NCBI RefSeq assembly: GCF_000708265.2
Contig: NZ_JCKI01000001.1
Location: 496,001 to 560,000 of the forward strand
Origin: Pedobacter sp. R20-19
GTDB lineage: Bacteria; Bacteroidota; Bacteroidia; Sphingobacteriales; Sphingobacteriaceae
Reading direction: 5' to 3'
DNA: 64,000 nucleotides
The translations under genes were made by a program, and so were the position numbers. The notes under the pieces were generated by a model. The model made no database searches. It worked only from the letters and a program-made list of their open reading frames with translations, and had not been told where the DNA came from. Below are positions 54,286-62,988 of this stretch, piece by piece. The number at the start of each line of letters is the position of its first letter. The first letter of the stretch is position 1.

Positions 54286-55968
54286 ATGTTCGACAATACA
54301 AGTAAAGTTAACTTAATCGACTACGATATAGATCTCAGTAACCCAATAGGTTTTTATTGTAATTTGATAAATGATATTGCTAAGATTAGCAACCCAGATT
54401 TTTCAATTACATCATTATACTCAGCTGACTTCCTACGAGAGATGGGGATAAGGTTAGATTCTGAGTCCACAGTCGATGATCTAGCGTCAAAAGTTGCCAC
54501 TTTTTATAATTCAACTATATTGGATGATATTGACTTCAGTGTCACCGATTTATATATAGTTGATAAAAGAAGAAAAATTTTAATAGTTGATGGTGCCAAC
54601 TCAGAAGTACGTGACATAAAAAACAATTTAAATGAATATATAAAACAAAAGAAAATATTTCTACACCTCACTGAGTCAATCCAAGATCAAGAAATCCAGG
54701 CAAACGTTAAAAAACTTACTAAAGTAGGGTTTGATGATCTATTTAAATCTGTAGTAACATTAACGAGCAAAAGAAAAAATTGGATTCCCTACATTCCAAG
54801 CTTATATTTCCAGGCTGATTCAATTACAACATCTGAAATCGATCAGAAAGATTTATTGATTAATAATCAAAAGCTGTCGCAAGATTTTGGATTGACATTT
54901 GGAGCCGAGAATGAAGTTAATCAAATTTTTACACAAAACGAGGAGGGGGAGTACGATGAAATTGGAATTACATATAAAAGTCTATTTTTTCCTCTCGTAA
55001 ACTCTGATCTGGGTAGGTTTATATCGGCAGACAATTATATTAATTATGTCTGGCTAATGTTCAAGGAAGTTTTTAAAAAACCCGTTGGACGAGGAAATGA
55101 TTTCGAAACAGACCTACAAAAGAGTTTCAGGGTAAAAGTGAAAGAAGATGCTCTAAGCAACTTACTATCTAACCTTGAAAAGAATCTACATTTACCGATA
55201 GAGCTACAAAATCAATTAGGTGAATATGAGTTGTTTTTTGAATGTGTAACCCAAATAACCAAGCTAGAAGAATTTGCAGATTTGGAGTTTTATGTAACGA
55301 GTGAACAAGGCAAAACTTCGCTAGGAATTTATACTAATCAGAAAATTGGAAAAAAATATAATTTGCTTCATTGGATAAAGGGCAATGATAATAGTGTTTC
55401 ACAGGATTATTATAGGGATGCAAAAGCCCCTATCTCAAAGAGTAACTCCATGAAGCTAACCTTGAAGCCTGAGGTTGCATTTTATTTTCTAAGCAACTTT
55501 TTTGAAGACTTTTTAGAACAAGCAATACTTGCACATACATCACAGTATATAAAAAACTTTGAGCTCTATACGAATAATAGCAATGTTGGAGAATTTGATT
55601 TCTTGATCAAGACGCCGAAGAAATTGTGTTTCATTGAAGCTAAAACAAAACTGACTGATGAATATATAGAAAGTTATATAGTGAAGTGTAGTAAACTCTT
55701 AAGACAGTTGGATAGCATATCGGAAAGGCTAAATATTGAATTTTATTTGATTTCTGCATTTAGTGATAAAACTTGCCAAAGGAAGAAATATTTCATCGAT
55801 CAATCCCCAACAGATGGAGGATATAATACACGGCGAGATAACCTGTCTACTATACCTTATAATTTTCAAGTACCAATTCCACAATTTGCAAACAGACAAT
55901 TAAACTGTATTTCGGAACCCAACTTTGAGAATTTAAAAAATTTGATTGAGGTCATATGTCAAGAATAA
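54286..55968 (+). CDS. PD-(D/E)xK nuclease-like protein of the four-gene system
   Basis: 560 aa counted from the ATG at 54286, one base after the ATPase stop; an upstream in-frame start would overlap the ATPase. A C-terminal restriction-endonuclease-like core is visible: VGEFDFLI (434-441, Glu436/Asp438) and CFIEAKTK (448-455, Glu451-x-Lys453), the pattern also found in Card1/Can2-type nucleases. The N-terminal 400 residues are not recognised and may recognise DNA or the partner proteins. It overlaps the methyltransferase gene by 13 bp, so nuclease and protecting methylase are translated together. Confidence 0.78.
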   Translation: MFDNTSKVNLIDYDIDLSNPIGFYCNLINDIAKISNPDFSITSLYSADFLREMGIRLDSESTVDDLASKVATFYNSTILDDIDFSVTDLYIVDKRRKILIVDGANSEVRDIKNNLNEYIKQKKIFLHLTESIQDQEIQANVKKLTKVGFDDLFKSVVTLTSKRKNWIPYIPSLYFQADSITTSEIDQKDLLINNQKLSQDFGLTFGAENEVNQIFTQNEEGEYDEIGITYKSLFFPLVNSDLGRFISADNYINYVWLMFKEVFKKPVGRGNDFETDLQKSFRVKVKEDALSNLLSNLEKNLHLPIELQNQLGEYELFFECVTQITKLEEFADLEFYVTSEQGKTSLGIYTNQKIGKKYNLLHWIKGNDNSVSQDYYRDAKAPISKSNSMKLTLKPEVAFYFLSNFFEDFLEQAILAHTSQYIKNFELYTNNSNVGEFDFLIKTPKKLCFIEAKTKLTDEYIESYIVKCSKLLRQLDSISERLNIEFYLISAFSDKTCQRKKYFIDQSPTDGGYNTRRDNLSTIPYNFQVPIPQFANRQLNCISEPNFENLKNLIEVICQE

Positions 55969-56999
55969 AGCTTCCGGTAACAAGATATTATGGCTCCAAA
56001 AGAAAATTAATAACGCAGATCTGGGATGAATTTGAAAAGCTCGGGATAGAATTTACATCAACACTGGACGTGTTTGGTGGCTCAGGAATATTCTCATATT
56101 TCTCCAAAACGAAAGGTAAATCCGTAATTTATAACGATATTTTCAAGTTTAATTGTATTAATGCTCATGCATTAATTGGAAATTGTTTTAATCACCTTAG
56201 CAAAGATGAGGCTCTTGATCTACTTGAACCTAAAGCGGGTAGAACCTATAAAAGTTTTGTAGCAGAACATTATAAGGGAATTTATTTTCCGGAAATAGAA
56301 AACAACATCATTGACATAGCGGTACAAAACATTCAACACATGAATGATTTAGGCAAACGTAACGCTGCTTTCTATCTTCTAATACAATCATGTTTAATCA
56401 AAAGGCCATACAACTTATTTCACAGAAAAAACCTGAACCTAAGAACTAACTTTACGGGTGGTAATTTTGGTAACAAAACAACCTGGGAAAGATCTTTCAG
56501 TGAATTATTTGAGAGGTTCAATAAAGAGTTAGATGAATTTTGCATTAAAGGTGTTCAATTACCAATAATTCTAAATTCTTCTGCGTTGGAATGTAAGGCT
56601 TCTGCAGACTTAGTTTACATAGACCCACCGTACTTTAGAAAAAATGGCCATGTATCTTATCATTCAAGATATCATTTCTTAGAGGGATTAGTGAATTATG
56701 ATGAAATCGAAGTAAAGATAAATTTCAATAAAAATCACCATGAAATTATAATAAACAAGTCCTCGGAATTCGAAAATAAAGATAGAATTATCAATGATTT
56801 TGATAACCTATTGAAAATGCATAGTTCCTCTATAATTGTAATTTCATACCGTAATACTGGTATTCCATCTATTGAGGAACTCGGTAATTTAGTAAGAAAG
56901 TATAAAAATAATGTTAGGTTGATTAGTTTAGGAGATTATACTTATGCGCTTAGCCATAATAAAGTACAGAATGTTGAATTCCTTATCATTGGATATTAA
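55956..56999 (+). CDS. D12-class DNA adenine methyltransferase (Dam/DpnIIA-like)
   Basis: 347 aa. N6-adenine methyltransferase of the alpha (D12) class: N-terminal RYYGSKRKL (10-18), SAM motif I LDVFGGSGIFSYF (37-49) and catalytic motif DPPY at 223-226 (LVYIDPPYF). The central target-recognition region (about 80-200) sets the sequence specificity, which cannot be read. It is the fourth gene of the operon and overlaps the nuclease gene. The usual reading is protection of host DNA in a restriction-like system; a solitary GATC-type role is less likely given the context. Confidence 0.9.
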   Translation: MSRIKLPVTRYYGSKRKLITQIWDEFEKLGIEFTSTLDVFGGSGIFSYFSKTKGKSVIYNDIFKFNCINAHALIGNCFNHLSKDEALDLLEPKAGRTYKSFVAEHYKGIYFPEIENNIIDIAVQNIQHMNDLGKRNAAFYLLIQSCLIKRPYNLFHRKNLNLRTNFTGGNFGNKTTWERSFSELFERFNKELDEFCIKGVQLPIILNSSALECKASADLVYIDPPYFRKNGHVSYHSRYHFLEGLVNYDEIEVKINFNKNHHEIIINKSSEFENKDRIINDFDNLLKMHSSSIIVISYRNTGIPSIEELGNLVRKYKNNVRLISLGDYTYALSHNKVQNVEFLIIGY

Positions 57000-57047
57000 A
57001 AATTGGCGGATTTTTGATAGACCAAGGATTCGATATTAAAATTTTGC

Positions 57048-57159
57048 CTCAATAAACGAACATTGACTTGGTGGCGGTTAACAGCTGCCTCTAATTACAT
57101 TCGAAAGGAACTTGGTTAAGCAGTAATGTCCGGAGCGAATTAAAAATCTCAATAAACGA
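57048..57159 (+). repeat. 12-bp direct repeat, exactly 100 bp apart
   Basis: CTCAATAAACGA occurs at 57048-57059 and 57148-57159, in the 210-bp gap behind the methyltransferase gene. The pair may flank a small insertion or mark a recombination scar between defence modules. Confidence 0.45.
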
Positions 57160-57209
57160 TAGTAATTTTCATTGTTAGATAAAAGATAATCTCCTAAAAT
57201 TTTATTATA

Positions 57210-57515
57210 ATGGATTCATACAAACCAATAATACTACTGTTAGCCGAAGCATTAGCGTTGGCTTTAGTCATAGGTTTATCAATATACTTTTCCCTGAAAG
57301 GTGTCTTTGGTGCAAATGTAAAATGGTACAAAGTGTTTCTTGTGGTATGGGTACTTCTTACAATTCTCATTGGTGCTTTGAAGCCAAGCAAAATTGAACA
57401 ATACCAAACAAGTACTTCAATCTTTGCTAGCGTTGTTATACTTGGTTTGTTTGGCTTAATTAGGATTCTAGTTCGCGTGAATAAAAATAGAAATAAAGCA
57501 CCAGATACTTTATAG
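57210..57515 (+). CDS. Small membrane protein, three helices
   Basis: 101 aa, not recognised. Hydrophobic stretches lie at about 7-27 (ILLLAEALALALVIGLSIYF), 40-58 (WYKVFLVVWVLLTILIGAL) and 70-88 (IFASVVILGLFGLIRILV). The C-terminus is basic. Two polar loops separate the helices, so it is a plausible three-span inner-membrane protein. It lies between the methyltransferase and SIR2 modules. Small membrane proteins sometimes serve as effectors in defence islands; no specific evidence supports that here. Confidence 0.6.
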   Translation: MDSYKPIILLLAEALALALVIGLSIYFSLKGVFGANVKWYKVFLVVWVLLTILIGALKPSKIEQYQTSTSIFASVVILGLFGLIRILVRVNKNRNKAPDTL

Positions 57516-57549
57516 GTAAAATTTTCAATATGACCTTTCCAACAATCCC

Positions 57550-57825
57550 ATGATGAGCGCATTCGAGAATTCAGATGTGAAATTCATATCCGACTATCTT
57601 CAATACTACATGTATAAAAATAATATAGATGAAATGACCCCAGACGAGTGCGCAGACTTATTAGCGCAAGGTAAAGTTTTGTCAAATAAAATTGGGCCTA
57701 AACCAGGCTTCAATTTTAGACAAATGCTAAGAGACGGAAGGGATAAGAAAATCGATCTGGTATTAGGTGCACAACAGAATTATCCAAGAACTAAGTGGAC
57801 AATAAAAAGAATAAAATCTTATTAA
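57550..57825 (+). CDS. Small hypothetical protein
   Basis: 91 aa, soluble, charged, not recognised. DEMTPDECADLLAQGKVLSN and GPKPGFNFRQMLRDGRDK stand out; the end (RTKWTIKRIK) is basic. It lies 34 bp after the small membrane-protein gene on the same strand and may share its transcript. It begins with two ATGs (57550, 57553). It might be a small DNA-associated protein; this is a guess. Confidence 0.55.
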   Translation: MMSAFENSDVKFISDYLQYYMYKNNIDEMTPDECADLLAQGKVLSNKIGPKPGFNFRQMLRDGRDKKIDLVLGAQQNYPRTKWTIKRIKSY

Positions 57826-57899
57826 ATGATCTATGTTATGAATTGATCTGAGATTCCTTTCTTAAATTTAAAAGACAAAATTGCCTGATTAGCTTACTA

Positions 57900-59570
57900 T
57901 TACAATATGTCCATTAGCTCAATAATATTGTTTATTTGATCGATAATTTTTTTTGACTGTGATTTCGTAATGTTACGTTCTGAAGTGTGAACCAATCTGT
58001 TCCTAATTGAAATCCAATCGCGCATATACATCATCTCTTGGGCTGTTATGATATTTTCTTGTTGTGCATTCTTCAGTAGTTCGTTTAGCAGAGCAGGACG
58101 ATGTGAATCATCTTGTTTGTACCTATTTCTTAATGCATCTTCCAATAAGGTAACTGAGGATACCACAGCGGCGGCATACTCGTTCTTTCTAAATAGTCTA
58201 TCGGGCTCATCTTTAATACTTGAAACTTTACCACGAGTTTCCATTTTAAAGCCTTCTTCAAAATTTTCCTCAAAATCCTCAGGCTTTTCAATAAAATCTT
58301 TTGGTTTGATTATAAATCTTACACCCGCACGCTGCTCTATTGAAAGCTCTACATCGACATGTTCCAGGCCATTGTATTGTTGATTGATAATAGCAATGAT
58401 AGTATTTCGTCTACGCTTACTATTAAAGATGATCCCAACCTCATTACTATTCTCACTTGAAGATACGTCAACAACTATAAAAGCCGATCTCTCAACTAAA
58501 GTTATAATTGCTGCTAGTCTATTGCTTATAGTTGGTCCATAATCTTCGATAGTGACTGGAACATAATTTAAATTCTCTATTATTGGAAAAATGTAACGCT
58601 TATAGTAGGAAATGTCCGTTCTTGAGATAGCGAAATACACCAGTCTTGAATTTTGATCCTCATTTAGGGATAGCTGGATTTTTGAACCTTCCTCAGTAAC
58701 CATATTATGATTTGGAAGCTGTCTCATCCAGAAATCACGCATTTCTTCAAACAACGTTTGTAAAATTTCGTCAAAGGTTTTGCCTGGTGTTTTAGGCAGA
58801 TTAATAACCTTTACATGGCGCCTTTCAAATTTTGCTACCAGTTGAGGGGTCGTTCCAATTCCTATAACAAAAGCATGTCGTCTCAACTTTCCAAGTCTGT
58901 CTTTGATTAGTTGCCAGATCTGACGAAAGTCAGGATCACTTAGGCTATAGCCTATAAATAGGCACGTTTTTGTGATCAAAATATTCGCTAAAAAAGTTGC
59001 GAGCAACGGGTAAGTAATCAAGAATCTGTCATAGTCTTCCTCTGAAATGATCATACGTCTTGGATGATTCAGATCTCCGTGAAGTTTCAATAACGCGACT
59101 TCATCATTTTGGTTGTGATTAATTGCTAAGTGTTCTTCATCAATTAGTGGGCGACAATAAAACATTCCGGTCATCTCATACGCCTTTTCTATTAAAAAAT
59201 CAAAATTCGTCGTACCGACCAATCTGAACGGCACCTCGGAAAAGGCCAAATGAGCCTTGCCTGGCTTTACTCTGCTAGTCAGCAAAAGACCATTAACCTT
59301 TTCAATCAATTTTGCTCTCCCGAATTCATGCTCATACGCAGAAATGGCATCAACCGGATCACTAAAGTCGTAATCTGAACCAAGATCGGTGGCAATAAGC
59401 TTCCCCAGGGTGAACCAATCTGGCATTGCTTTACCTTTTGGTGTAACCGCATTTAATGAAAATCCTGCACCTATGAAGGGAATAACTTGACCGTTTAATA
59501 GATCTTCTAGGAACGGGATAGGGAAAAATTTCAAATATTTATACTGTTTTAACTTTTTAGCGTCAATCAT
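57900..59570 (-). CDS. SIR2-domain defence protein with TIR/deoxyribosyltransferase-like and HEPN-like regions
   Basis: 556 aa. Residues about 25-245 are a SIR2 NAD-hydrolase-type domain: GAGFS (34-38), TTNFD (120-124), LKLHGD (161-166, His164) and IGYSLSDPDF (206-215). Residues about 305-420 read FAISRTDISYYKRYIFPII, then IVVDVSSSENSNEVGIIFN, the pattern of TIR-like or nucleoside 2-deoxyribosyltransferase-like sensors. Residues about 450-556 are a helical HEPN/DUF4145-like bundle with RNRLVH (Arg523, His528). SIR2 proteins of Thoeris, DSR and SIR2-HerA systems deplete NAD after phage detection. This protein stands alone on the minus strand, so it may be a one-gene system. Confidence 0.85.
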   Translation of the reverse strand: MIDAKKLKQYKYLKFFPIPFLEDLLNGQVIPFIGAGFSLNAVTPKGKAMPDWFTLGKLIATDLGSDYDFSDPVDAISAYEHEFGRAKLIEKVNGLLLTSRVKPGKAHLAFSEVPFRLVGTTNFDFLIEKAYEMTGMFYCRPLIDEEHLAINHNQNDEVALLKLHGDLNHPRRMIISEEDYDRFLITYPLLATFLANILITKTCLFIGYSLSDPDFRQIWQLIKDRLGKLRRHAFVIGIGTTPQLVAKFERRHVKVINLPKTPGKTFDEILQTLFEEMRDFWMRQLPNHNMVTEEGSKIQLSLNEDQNSRLVYFAISRTDISYYKRYIFPIIENLNYVPVTIEDYGPTISNRLAAIITLVERSAFIVVDVSSSENSNEVGIIFNSKRRRNTIIAIINQQYNGLEHVDVELSIEQRAGVRFIIKPKDFIEKPEDFEENFEEGFKMETRGKVSSIKDEPDRLFRKNEYAAAVVSSVTLLEDALRNRYKQDDSHRPALLNELLKNAQQENIITAQEMMYMRDWISIRNRLVHTSERNITKSQSKKIIDQINNIIELMDIL

Positions 59571-60245
59571 AAAACATGGTTTAGCACCTTTGACTAAGGT
59601 AATGATTTTGAAGCCATAATCATATTGAACCTAATTGACATTAATATCATGCTATAAATATTTTAACAATGTTTCCCAAGGACTAAAAAGGATTAGTTAC
59701 GCCCTGGGAGCTAGTAGGTCTTACATCTGTAGGTGATAAAACCTAAGGTTTTCAAGTAAATTTGTAACATATTAGAAGCTTCAGTTCATTGAATTGAACC
59801 CACCTAAAATTAGTAATATTTTGTAAGGATAAAGTTAAGGCGGTTGTACAACATCAACATATGCCCCACTCCGATGTGGTAAAGATAGCCAAAAAAAAAC
59901 AAATTTTGCTGGTTGCGTATGTTGATAGTATTCGACCCTATTGGATTTCGTTGTACTTATAAAGTGCTTTAATTGCGACTAACAAAAAGTAGCTGTCTCA
60001 AAAACGAAAGTTTTCTGAACCAACAATAGCAAAATGGAAAAGATTTCACAAAATGAATAGACAAACCTATGTCTATTTTGCGTTACCAAATTTTTTGTAT
60101 TTAAAATTAAATAAATAGCATTTAACTCTCAACAAGTTATATGATAATTTCAGGTAAACGAATGGAATAATTCAATATGTGATACTTCTTGTGAAATGCT
60201 TTTTATGTAATTTCAGCAAATACTTTTTAAATATAATTAAGATTA
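59571..60245. other. AT-rich divergent intergenic region
   Basis: 675 bp between the SIR2 gene and hsdM without a supported gene. A small inverted repeat AATAGAC/GTCTATT lies at 60056-60077 and AAAACC-TAA-GGTTTT near 59738. It presumably holds both promoters, but no good TAnnTTTG box was found. Confidence 0.5.
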
Positions 60246-61808
60246 ATGACTAGAGAGCAGGAACGCGACGAGTTACACCGTGCGATATGGCAGATTGCCA
60301 ACGATTTAAGAGGAAGTGTAGATGGATGGGATTTTAAATCTTATGTTTTGGGAATCTTGTTTTACCGATTTATCTCGGAGAATCTTCAGGCACATATAAA
60401 TAAAGCAGAATGGGAAACAGGAAATACTGATTTCGATTATGCAAAGCTTTCTGATGAAGAGGCTGAATTTGGTCGTAAAGACACCGTAAACGAAAAAGGT
60501 TTTTACATTTTACCATCAGAACTTTTTTTCAATATCCAGATTAACGCGGAGAAGAATTCAAATTTGAATGTAGACTTACATCGAATATTTAAAGATATTG
60601 AATCCTCAGCTAACGGAACAGACAGTGAAGATGATTTGAAAGGATTATTTGATGACGTGGATGTGAACAGTAACAAACTCGGTGGAACTGTTGAACAGCG
60701 AAATGCCCGACTGGGAAAAATTTTAAAGGCAATCGCTGGACTTAAGTTAGGCGATTATCAGGACAATAATATTGATGCTTTTGGTGATGCCTACGAATAT
60801 TTGATGACGATGTATGCTAGTAATGCAGGAAAGTCCGGAGGAGAATTCTTTACGCCTCAGGAAGTTTCTGAATTGTTAGCTGAAATTACAGTGGTGGGAA
60901 AAACTTCTGTAAACAAAGTATATGATCCTGCATGTGGTTCCGGTTCACTTCTATTGAAATTTGCTAAAGTTCTAGGAAAGGAAAATGTTCGACAAGGCTT
61001 TTACGGTCAGGAGGTAAACATCACAACTTATAACCTATGTCGTATCAATATGTTTTTGCACGATATTAATTTTGAGAAATTTAATATTGGCCACGGTGAT
61101 ACTTTGATGGATCCTATGCATTGGGATGATGAGCCATTTGATGCTATTGTTTCTAATCCTCCTTATTCTATTAGATGGGAAGGCGATGCCAATCCTTTGT
61201 TGATTAATGATCCCCGTTTTTCTCCGGCAGGTGTTTTAGCACCAAAGTCTAAAGCTGATTTAGCATTTACCATGCACATGCTGTCTTGGTTGGCTACTTC
61301 AGGAACAGCTGCAATTGTAGAATTTCCTGGTGTGTTGTACCGTGGTGGTGCAGAACAGAAAATTCGTAAGTATTTGATAGATAATAATTATGTTGATGCT
61401 GTCATCCAGTTGCCTCCAGATTTATTCTTTGGAACTTCTATTGCGACCTGTATTATTGTTTTAAAGAAAAGTAAAAAAGACAATGCTACTCTATTTATAG
61501 ATGCGTCTGCCGAATTTACACGTGGTGGAAATAAAAATAAATTATCCAACACACAACGGAGAAAGATTCTAGACGCTTTTGTAGCAAGAGAAGACGTTGA
61601 TCATTTTGCAAAACTGGTGGACAATAAAGAAATTGAGGTGAATGATTATAACATTGCTGTAAGCAATTACATCGAACAGGAAAATACAACAGTCGCCACA
61701 GACATTATAATGCTAAACCAGCACATTGCCGAGATTGTGGCAAGACAAACGGAGTTGCGTAATTCAATTGATGCTATTGTTAATGATTTGGAAAATGTTG
61801 TGGTATGA
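60246..61808 (+). CDS. hsdM: Type I restriction-modification methyltransferase subunit HsdM
   Basis: N6-adenine methyltransferase subunit. The N-terminal helical domain (EQERDELHRAIWQIANDLRG) leads to the catalytic domain with the SGGEFFTPQEVSELLAEI entry motif, SAM motif YDPACGSGSLLLKF and NPPY in AIVSNPPYSIRW. At 520 aa it is full length. Its stop overlaps the hsdS start by 4 bp. With HsdS it methylates a bipartite target; with HsdR it restricts unmodified DNA. Confidence 0.96.
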   Translation: MTREQERDELHRAIWQIANDLRGSVDGWDFKSYVLGILFYRFISENLQAHINKAEWETGNTDFDYAKLSDEEAEFGRKDTVNEKGFYILPSELFFNIQINAEKNSNLNVDLHRIFKDIESSANGTDSEDDLKGLFDDVDVNSNKLGGTVEQRNARLGKILKAIAGLKLGDYQDNNIDAFGDAYEYLMTMYASNAGKSGGEFFTPQEVSELLAEITVVGKTSVNKVYDPACGSGSLLLKFAKVLGKENVRQGFYGQEVNITTYNLCRINMFLHDINFEKFNIGHGDTLMDPMHWDDEPFDAIVSNPPYSIRWEGDANPLLINDPRFSPAGVLAPKSKADLAFTMHMLSWLATSGTAAIVEFPGVLYRGGAEQKIRKYLIDNNYVDAVIQLPPDLFFGTSIATCIIVLKKSKKDNATLFIDASAEFTRGGNKNKLSNTQRRKILDAFVAREDVDHFAKLVDNKEIEVNDYNIAVSNYIEQENTTVATDIIMLNQHIAEIVARQTELRNSIDAIVNDLENVVV

Positions 61809-62974
61809 GTAAAATAGATGAATTGATTTTACAATATTGTCCTAATGGAATTGAATTTAAACAAATAGGAGAAATTACAAAAGTTCTACGAGGACGAAGG
61901 TTAACAAAAAGTTTACTTTCAGAAGACGAAAAGTATCCGGTTTTTCATGGTGGTCTAGAACCTCTTGGAAAATATCAACAATCAAACAGACAAGCAAATA
62001 CTGTAATGATAATTAACGTAGGTGCTTCAGCCGGAACTGTTGGATTTAGTACAGTAGATTTCTGGTCATCTGACGGATGTTACTGTTTGGAGAATAATGA
62101 AAGTTTTTTAAGTAGATTTATTTATCATTATCTTTTAACGGAAGAACATATTTTACGTTCAAAAGTGAGAAGAGCTGGAATACCTACGTTGGATGCTATC
62201 GTTATAGAGAAAATCTACGTCCCAATCCCGCCACTTCCAATCCAAGAAGAAATTGTAAAAATTCTCGACAAATTCACATCGCTGGAGGCGGAGCTGGAGG
62301 CGGAGCTGGAGGCGCGAAAGCGCCAATATGAATATTATAGAAACCAATTGCTTGCTTTTGAAGGGAAAGAAGTGGAATGGAAAACTTTGAGAGAAGTTGG
62401 AGAATTTATCAGAGGTAGTGGTTTACAAAAAAGTGATTTTGCAGAATCAGGGGTTGGTTGCATTCATTATGGACAGATTTATACCTTTTATGGAACTTAT
62501 GCTACGAAAACTAAATCATTTGTTTCTGAAGAATTAGCAAAAAAACTTAGAAAAGCAAAAAGAGGAGATCTAATAATTGCAGGAGTAAGCGAAAATATTG
62601 AAGATGTTTGTAAAGCAGTTGTATGGCTTGGCGAAGAAGATATTTGCATAAGTGGAGATTCTTCAGCATTTCGTCACAATCAAAATCCAAAGTTTATTGG
62701 TTATTTATTGCAAACAGACAGTTTTTTTCAATTTAAAAAGAAATATGCTCAGGGTGCCAAAGTTACAAGATTAAGAAGTGGTAGTTTACCTACATTCCGT
62801 GTCCCCGTTCCAGCAATCGAAGAACAAGAACGTATCGTTAAGATTTTAGACCAGTTTGATGCTTTGGTCAATGATGTTTCGATTGGGTTACCTGCGGTAA
62901 TCAAAGCACGAAGAGAACAATACGAATATTACCGAGGAAAACTGTTGACCTTTCAATCACTGGTAAATTCTTAA
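61805..62974 (+). CDS. hsdS: Type I specificity subunit HsdS
   Basis: 389 aa with two target-recognition domains (about 15-150 and 195-345), each followed by a conserved helical spacer: IPPLPIQEEIVKILDKFTSL and IEEQERIVKILDQFDALV, then RKRQYEYYRNQLLAF and RREQYEYYRGKLLTF. The central spacer contains the four-residue repeat LEAE (LEAELEAELEAR). In EcoR124-type systems the number of such four-residue repeats sets the gap between half-sites. It is coupled to hsdM by overlap and is 14 bp from hsdR. Confidence 0.95.
   Translation: MSKIDELILQYCPNGIEFKQIGEITKVLRGRRLTKSLLSEDEKYPVFHGGLEPLGKYQQSNRQANTVMIINVGASAGTVGFSTVDFWSSDGCYCLENNESFLSRFIYHYLLTEEHILRSKVRRAGIPTLDAIVIEKIYVPIPPLPIQEEIVKILDKFTSLEAELEAELEARKRQYEYYRNQLLAFEGKEVEWKTLREVGEFIRGSGLQKSDFAESGVGCIHYGQIYTFYGTYATKTKSFVSEELAKKLRKAKRGDLIIAGVSENIEDVCKAVVWLGEEDICISGDSSAFRHNQNPKFIGYLLQTDSFFQFKKKYAQGAKVTRLRSGSLPTFRVPVPAIEEQERIVKILDQFDALVNDVSIGLPAVIKARREQYEYYRGKLLTFQSLVNS
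62282..62314 (+). repeat. 12-bp tandem repeat inside hsdS
   Basis: CTGGAGGCGGAG repeats at 62282 and 62294, with a third partial unit at 62306. Each unit encodes LEAE. Slippage by whole units would keep the frame and lengthen or shorten the spacer helix. Confidence 0.85.
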
Positions 62975-62988
62975 AAACGCTAAAAACT

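Noticed and set aside
55956..56999. Solitary housekeeping Dam methylase
   Set aside because: The 13-bp overlap with a nuclease gene and position in a mobile island argue for a system component.
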